A stretch of DNA of 64,000 nucleotides from Agrostemma githago. Lineage: Eukaryota > Streptophyta > Magnoliopsida > Caryophyllales > Caryophyllaceae. The stretch spans positions 46,598,683-46,662,682 of the forward strand of contig OY288250.1 in assembly GCA_958450325.1 (NCBI GenBank), read 5' to 3'. The notes under the pieces are model-generated. The model was not told where the DNA came from. It made no database searches and was given only the letters and a program-made list of their open reading frames with translations. The position numbers and the translations under genes were made by a program. Below, piece by piece: positions 58,498-64,000 of this stretch; positions within the stretch are counted from its first letter, which is position 1; each line of letters starts with the position of its first letter.

Positions 58498-60118
58498 TGA
58501 TAAGTGTCATTTGTAGTGCCTATTTTGTAGTGTTTTGGTCCCATTTTCCTTGTAGAATCGCTCCTTGGGAGCGGTTTAGGGGCTTCTTATGCTTCCTTTA
58601 GTTCGTTTCAGGTTCCCGAGACCGATTTGGAAGAGTTGGAGCGATTCCGACTCGATACATACACATTTTGGAGCCAACGAAGCTAAGGAACGATGACTCG
58701 ATGCCTTGGAGTCGACCCCGAGACCTTGGAACCCAATCCCGAGCCTCCGAGACCCGATCCCGAGTCCCGAGAATCGATGGGAAGCCCATGAGAAGCAAGG
58801 AGGGACCAAAAAGTTCATATTGGAAGCCTACAAGGCTCATCCCGGATGGGTATGGCCTCATCCCGTCCGGGATGAAGGAGCAAAAAGAGAAGCTGCTGTC
58901 TGCGGGCCATCCCGATCGGGAAGGTGGCATCCCGACCGGGACCGACCTCGTCCCGACCGGGACCACCCCGTCTCGGCCGGGACGGGCCACTGCTACTCCG
59001 CTTTGTTTCTTTTCTTCTCCCTTTCATTTGTAACCCTATATATACTCTTCCCTTGTTATGTTGATGTTATGTTAGACATTAGAGACTAAACCCTAGATAA
59101 TTTTAGCATAGATTAGCATAGATTAGTGTAGATTAGTCCTTAGATTATCGTTAATCTTAGATTAGTACTTGTAATTTGGGAATTCTTCAAGATCTTCACC
59201 AAGCTTGACAAACTTGGATGTTTGTTTTGGGTTCTTCCATTTATGCAAGTTTCTTTCTTCCTTTCTTCTCTAGTATCATATAATCTCCTCTTCCTTCTTC
59301 TTAATCTTGTTTTTATCATTCAAGTTTGATTCTTTAGTTCTTGTTTAGTGTTTTGTTCATTGTTAGATTAGTTTCTTCATGTTTATTTTGATTGTTGTTT
59401 TGATTCCTCTTGTTAGTGTTAATTCTAGTTTAGATATGTTAGAGTAGTATCTTGCTAGGGTTAGTAAGGTGATTAGGGTGTTAATTGGATGATTAAGGGA
59501 TTGTTGGAGATGTTGGTGGAAGATTTGGGTTTCCTCTTATATGATGCACATCACATGTTTGTTGAAATGCTTGATTGACTAAGTATGTACGAATGCTTGT
59601 TTTTCTTGCTTTTCTTTTGTGGGTGATAGTTGTTTGTGGGTTCGGTCCCCTCATTAAGTTGCGAGAGCCCGGTGAGTGGGACCCCTAGGTCGGTCTAAGT
59701 TGCGAGAGCCCGGATTCGACCTAGGCCTATAGCGTGCTAGTAACCCCGATTGTGTTGTGTATCGCCGAGTTGGGTTTTAGGTGGAACCTCTAGGTGAGTC
59801 TAAGTTGCGAGAGCCCGGGCATCACCTAGATTACCCTACTACCTCCTTCACCTCTAGTTCTCCCTCGACCATTCCGTTACCCCTTTGACCCCGACCTAAT
59901 CCTAGCCCGTTCTCCTTTGTTTGTTCTCTTGCTTTAGACCTAGCTTAGCCTTAGTCTCCTCCCCCTTAGACTAGCTTGTCTCGAACCTAGTCCTTGACCG
60001 TAGCATACCTTAGTCCAACCTCCCGTCCCTGTGGATTCGACCCGACTTACCCTAGCTACCACTAGGTATAGTTGGTTTTGTTTGACGGTTGGGATTAACG
60101 ACAAATCCCAACCCATCA
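58498..60118 (+). repeat. 5' LTR of element D
   Basis: 1621 bp. Ends with the CCCATCA that abuts AATTGGCGCC. Carries GCGAGAGCCCG-type repeats (59655-59820), as element B does near 27855-27930, and a six-box dyad array at 58840-58982. Confidence 0.85.
58840..58982. repeat. Array of TCCCGNNCGGGA dyad boxes, element D LTR
   Basis: Boxes at 58840, 58861, 58910, 58930, 58951 and 58971 (steps 21, 49, 20, 21, 20). The first and last have changed arm bases. Same LTR position as in B, but different spacers and centres. Confidence 0.85.
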
Positions 60119-60121
60119 AAT

Positions 60122-60139
60122 TGGCGCCGTTGCCGGGGA
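60122..60139 (+). other. Primer-binding site of element D
   Basis: TGGCGCCGTTGCCGGGGA, three bases after the LTR. Confidence 0.88.
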
Positions 60140-60288
60140 CGGCGTAGTATAGACTTTTGTTTGCTTAGTTTTGGAATTTGTTCTTGATTTTTGTGTTCTC
60201 TTCTCCTTGTGCATCTCCGTTTTTCTTCTTGTGTGTTACTCTCTCTTCCTAGTGCCTCAAAAGCACTAGGATACTAACGTTTGCTCAA

Positions 60289-61344
60289 GTGCTTCTAGCT
60301 CATCCTAGGTACCAAAGCAACGTTATAGACATGGCGCGTCCAAGCTACCATCAATCATCACAAGACAACTATGGGGCGAATTACCAAAACCCGCAACTTT
60401 ACCAACCATATCAACCTCATCAACAATCTTATAAACCCTCTTCTTATGGTTATCAAGAAAGTTGTCAAGGATCATTCCAACATCCTAACAACTACCAAAC
60501 ATCCTAACAACATGTTGAGGAAGGTTCATTTGGGCATGAAGGTCGGGTGTCTCAACCCAATCTTGAAGCTACAAATGAAGAAGAGGGGGTCGATCAAGAG
60601 ACCATTGTTGAGTGTTGCTTGGGCGGTGAAGATAGGGGAAGAATAGAGGAAGTTGAGGCTTCAAGGGCCCACAATGAGGAGGGAGTTGAGCATGATTTTC
60701 AAGATAGCTCTTGGGGAGCCAATGTATTGGCTATAAAGTTGGATTTGTTTGATTTTCTTCGTGATGAACCGGGTGTTGACAATCCAAACCCAAGTGAAAA
60801 GATGACCCCTCTAGGCCATATTGACAAGGTGAGTGAAAAGGAGCGCAATACTTGGGAAAAAGAAGTAGATGCCTTGGAACTTGCTTTGTATGGGAATTTG
60901 GAGGATCCTAAACCCTCCAATGAAGAAAACTTGATGCTTTCTTCTCCTCTACCGCACTCGATGTCTAGCCCTTTGTCTTGTGAGACGGTTGGTGAAGAGG
61001 ATCCTTGTCGGGCGGTGGAAAAGAGTTCCACTCTCGACCCCGTAGAAGAAGCGACACCCTTAGGGTGTGATCTCCCACATCATGACACCGAGCACGACTC
61101 TGGACCACTATACCTACCGGATGGTCATACGAGTCGTAGCTATGTTGGTTTGGAAGACCCGAAAGATAACGAGAACCCCGACCATATTGAAGACGATCGC
61201 TTCTTCCCTCCGACTTGGAAACTTTTGGGAGTGGCTAGGCTCGGCCATGTGAGCTTAATTGAAGATGTTGCTAGAGCATTTGACTTACTACTCCGAGCTC
61301 TTGATGGCTATGGAGGTGTAGTTGGTGAGAGTACATTATTGTAA
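60289..61344 (+). pseudogene. Element D acidic ORF with one in-frame stop
   Basis: The same frame runs from 60289 (or the ATG at 60331) to 61344, interrupted only by TAA at 60505-60507. The first part is Gln/Tyr/Asn/Ser-rich. The second is a ~265-residue acidic protein with no recognised domain, ending LIEDVARAFDLLLRALDGYG. That ending matches the last residues of the element B Gag-protease ORF (LIEDFSRAFDLFLRALDG), so the ORF looks like a Gag-type protein that lost its core and protease but kept the tail. Confidence 0.7.
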
Positions 61345-63395
61345 ATATCTCTTTTTCTTTTCTTTTGTGCTTTTATTTGTGCTTATGTTTGTATAGTTTG
61401 GTTTCTAGGGTTAGTTTTTGTGAAATTCTTGTTTATTTGGATTTTTGATGAGCGATGTGAGGGAGGGAATTTGATGTTGTATTTGAGTTCATTGTGATAG
61501 GTGTGAAGGAAAGGTGATTCCTAGAGGAGAGTAGATAATGATAGAGCATGGATCGTGAGTTTGGAAGTCGGTTTTTGAAGCTTCGGTGAAGTTTTTGGGG
61601 TTTTGGAGGTCAAGAAGACCCATCCCGGGCGGGAAGGGAGCTTCCCGATCGGGAAGGGTATGCCATCCCGACCGGGAAGGAGCCGTCCCGATCGGGATGG
61701 AGGTGCAAAAATTGGAGCTTGCTGGAGTGCCGTCCCGACCGGGAAGGTGGCTTCCCGACTGGGACGAGTGTGTCTTCCCGATCGGGATCATCCATCCCGA
61801 CCGGGATGGTTTCTTTTCTCCTCTTTTGGCCTCTTCTTTGACATTTGAGCCCACCCATCCATTGTATACCCCCACCCAACCTCTCTACCCATCCTTGCTC
61901 ATGTCATATGACCGTTACACTTCATTTACATACCCTCACCTCATTTCTCTTCCCTTTACACCGAGTTTCACATCGAATCCCCCCCCCTCGCACCATTACT
62001 ACCTCTACCATGCGTACCTATCGAGCTTGAAGCGGGATAGCAATGATGAAGACAAGCAAGTGCCTATATTGATCTATGAGACGATGGAGAGAGTGAGTTG
62101 CTAACCTATGGTACGGCAACTATCCTTTCTTTTCCGTTTTTTGTTGTCGCTTGTTTTCCTTTGTTTATTCCCTTCCCCTTGTACACTTTTGTGTCTAGGT
62201 GTCATGGTGGCCCTCGGGGCCTTGGTTTATGGTTGCTCCCGACTCTCGATGATGTGACTACATCGAGAGTCATTTTCAAAATCCAAATTTTTCAAGTTTT
62301 TCACCCTTTTTTGTTGGATTTAGTCGGATTTAGGCGGAATCCGGGCTAGGTGACTTGATTACACCTAGCCCTCCCCTCCCATTTCCTTTTATTTCCTTCT
62401 TTTTATTTTTCTTCCCCCTTCCATATCTTCTTCTTGTCTCGGCCCATGGTGACTTGACTACACCCCGGCCGGACACCTTCTACCCTTTCTTCACTTCTCT
62501 TTTTGATTTTTAGTTTTATTTTCGTAGTTTCTTTTTCTTTCTTTTATCTCTCCGCACCCTACGATCGAGCATGAGGACATGGCTCGATTTAAGTGTGGGG
62601 GAGCGATATTCTAGCATAGCTTAGTTTATTTTCGTAGTTTTTCCGAAACAAATCTTAAAAAACCTAAAAATTTGAAAAATTTCACAAAAAAATCAAAAAG
62701 ATTTTTCTTTTGTGTGTTTTCCTTTTGTGTCTTTGTGTCGTGTATTTGTTTTGTTTTGTTGTGTTTGCCCTCTTTTCCTTATAGGTTGCTAAAATCGCCG
62801 CTAATTTTGGAGAGCTTTCATGACCTCCGGTAACATCTCTTCACCCCTTTTTCCTCTTTGTTCCTTGTGGAGTTTGGAGGATTTGTGTGTTGTGGTGTGC
62901 TCGGGTGGAGCTTTGTAAAGTTTGAGTTTGATTTGGAGACTTGTTTGGAAGATCGGGGTGGTGTTTGTGTTTTGTTATATGTTCGTTTTGTTTTGTTTTG
63001 TTTTGTTGCTTTTGCTTCTTTTTCTTTCGTTCGTTTTCGTCGTGTCTTTGTTTTGTGTTTTGTTGTGTCTTGTGTGTGTAAAACGTTTTCGAAAACCCGG
63101 TTTAGAGGCTAGTGTGCAAGTGTTTACTTTTCCTTCCTAGTAGTGTAAATCGAGTCTTGGACTTTAATCTAGTAGAATGACCCTAAATCAATGAGTTCGT
63201 TGGTCCTTTACCTTGTGTCCACCTAGCTTACTAGGAATTTACTACGGGATTTGCACTTTTGACCATTATGACCACCCACGGTGTGAAAAGGCCTTGGTTG
63301 TCGAGTCCCGTCCCTTAGGTGACCATTGTTTGAAATTTGCTCGACTAGTCCAAGTTCTCCCTTTTTGTGAGTATGAAGGGAAGACGTCTTCCAAA
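61345..63395. other. Noncoding 3' region of element D
   Basis: Contains the eight-box array at 61623-61806, a PPT-like AAGTGTGGGGGAG at 62591-62603, and stretches that match element B read in reverse. No coding frame. Confidence 0.65.
61623..61806. repeat. Array of TCCCGNNCGGGA dyad boxes, element D 3' noncoding region
   Basis: Boxes at 61623, 61643, 61666, 61686, 61733, 61753, 61776 and 61795 (steps 20, 23, 20, 47, 20, 23, 19). It starts 279 bp after the ORF stop, against 301 bp in element B. Confidence 0.9.
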
Positions 63396-64000
63396 TAGTC
63401 ATCTATTTTATCGCGATATGACCTTATCGAGTAAAACCGGTCAAAATTTCCACACCAGCATCACCTTAATCATGTGGTTAACTCTCATAAATACCATTAT
63501 ATCTCAGATCCCATAATATCAATGATTGCCTTACGTTCACCAAGTATTCTCAATACCCTTAAGTAATACTCATCGATGTACAACATCTTATCCCATGAAT
63601 TACCAACTTTTACTTCATTTATTTCAAACATTATCCACAAATATCAGCCATCATTCCAAAACATATATGCTCTCTCATCATTTGTACGAACTTATTACTA
63701 TACACCACAAAAGATGAAATCGACCAGAGTTCCATATAAATAATCTTTAAACGAAAAATATCTTCTGAATGACCTAGAAAACTCTTATGTTCACTAGATC
63801 CATGATGCTCCCAAAGGGAGTGGTGATGCCATACGCAAAAAGGAAGAGACTCATAGAATAGCATCCTCAAAGTAAGTAGTGATTACTATCATCCACAACT
63901 CTAATGCTCAAAATCCTTTAATATAATATCACTAATCTTCTCGGTATATGTATTACTGTCCAAATCCACAAACTTAAGACCTTAAATTTGATTATAACTA
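63396..64000. other. Unassigned AT-rich DNA at window end
   Basis: Homology to element B ends near 63395. The rest shows no coding frame or recognisable terminal repeat. It could be another insertion or diverged element D sequence. Confidence 0.3.

Larger units (their letters stand above)
58498..63395 (+). mobile_element. Element D: Athila-related non-autonomous retrotransposon
   Basis: 5' LTR 58498-60118 (TGATAAGTG...CCCATCA) is followed by PBS TGGCGCCGTTGCCGGGGA (60122-60139), a single ORF, a dyad-box array, an internal PPT-like motif, and 3' DNA homologous to element B. Homology stops near 63395. The 3' LTR is not seen, so either it lies beyond the window or the element is truncated or interrupted there. 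No Gag core, protease, RT or integrase is present. Confidence 0.75.
53131..64000 (-). mobile_element. Element C: second Tat/Retand-like element, truncated by window
   Basis: A 2482-bp LTR (53131-55612) of the same family as element A begins TGTGGACATGACATAGG and ends GGGTGTCTACA. PPT AGAGTGGGGGCTC (- strand, 55613-55625) and an antisense gene (56265-58058) follow. The last codons of integrase lie at 58455-58497, immediately before insertion D. Gag-pol and the 5' LTR must lie beyond 64000. The putative left duplication is TAGTG (53126-53130); the right flank is outside the window. Its LTR is clearly diverged from A, in palindromic modules above all. Confidence 0.85.

Noticed and set aside
28600..61806. 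CRISPR-like look of the arrays (short repeats at regular spacing)
   Set aside because: Repeats are 12-bp dyads with 8-11-bp spacers in a plant retroelement; no cas genes and no fit to CRISPR repeat or spacer lengths.
1..64000. tRNA, rRNA or other structural RNA genes
   Set aside because: None recognised by eye. The only tRNA-like signals are retroelement primer-binding sites.

Overview
The window is nuclear DNA of a flowering plant, probably a eudicot. It holds spliced genes with GT/AG introns, a plant-type ubiquitin protease, a secreted glycine-rich protein, and plant transposon families (Stowaway, PIF/Harbinger, CACTA, Ty1/copia, and Ty3/gypsy of the Tat and Athila types). I cannot name the species; Caryophyllales would fit the mix of elements, but that is only a guess.

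Layout. 1-2660: AT-rich DNA with a decayed ~120-bp tandem repeat and an internally deleted Harbinger element (983-2252, TSD TAA). 2830-6730: an apparently intact eight-exon UBP20/21-like deubiquitinase gene on the + strand, followed by a small Stowaway MITE. 7420-8835: a single-exon secreted glycine-rich protein gene on the - strand. A very young copia element (8997-13781, TSD ATGTT) sits about 75 bp upstream of its TATA box. 13800-18000: AT-rich and GGGTC-rich low-complexity DNA, CACTA-like ends and a TA microsatellite.

18794-52679: one Ulp1/C48-type protease-like gene whose five exons keep a consistent reading frame. Exon 2 is split by 29.8 kb of nested retrotransposons. The order from outside in is: a solo LTR of a gypsy element (20829-50582); inside it a Tat/Retand-like element A on the - strand (21642-48478, TSD GAAGG); and inside A's antisense ORF both an inverted solo Tat LTR (25075-27379, TSD CTTGG) and an Athila-like element B on the - strand (27494-37178, TSD GATGC). 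The host gene carries one in-frame stop and its catalytic Cys is replaced by Ser.

53131-64000: a second Tat-like element C on the - strand, running out of the window, with an Athila-related reduced element D on the + strand inserted at the 3' end of its integrase.

The most unusual signal is a set of regularly spaced 12-bp dyad boxes, five-base arms around a free central dinucleotide. The form is ACTCGNNCGAGT in Tat element C and TCCCGNNCGGGA in the Athila elements B and D. Boxes recur every 19-23 bp with 47-52 bp gaps. They lie in the LTRs, in the 3' noncoding region, and even in the intron of the Tat antisense gene. Boxes are conserved while the spacers are not, and many deviant boxes are single CpG transitions.
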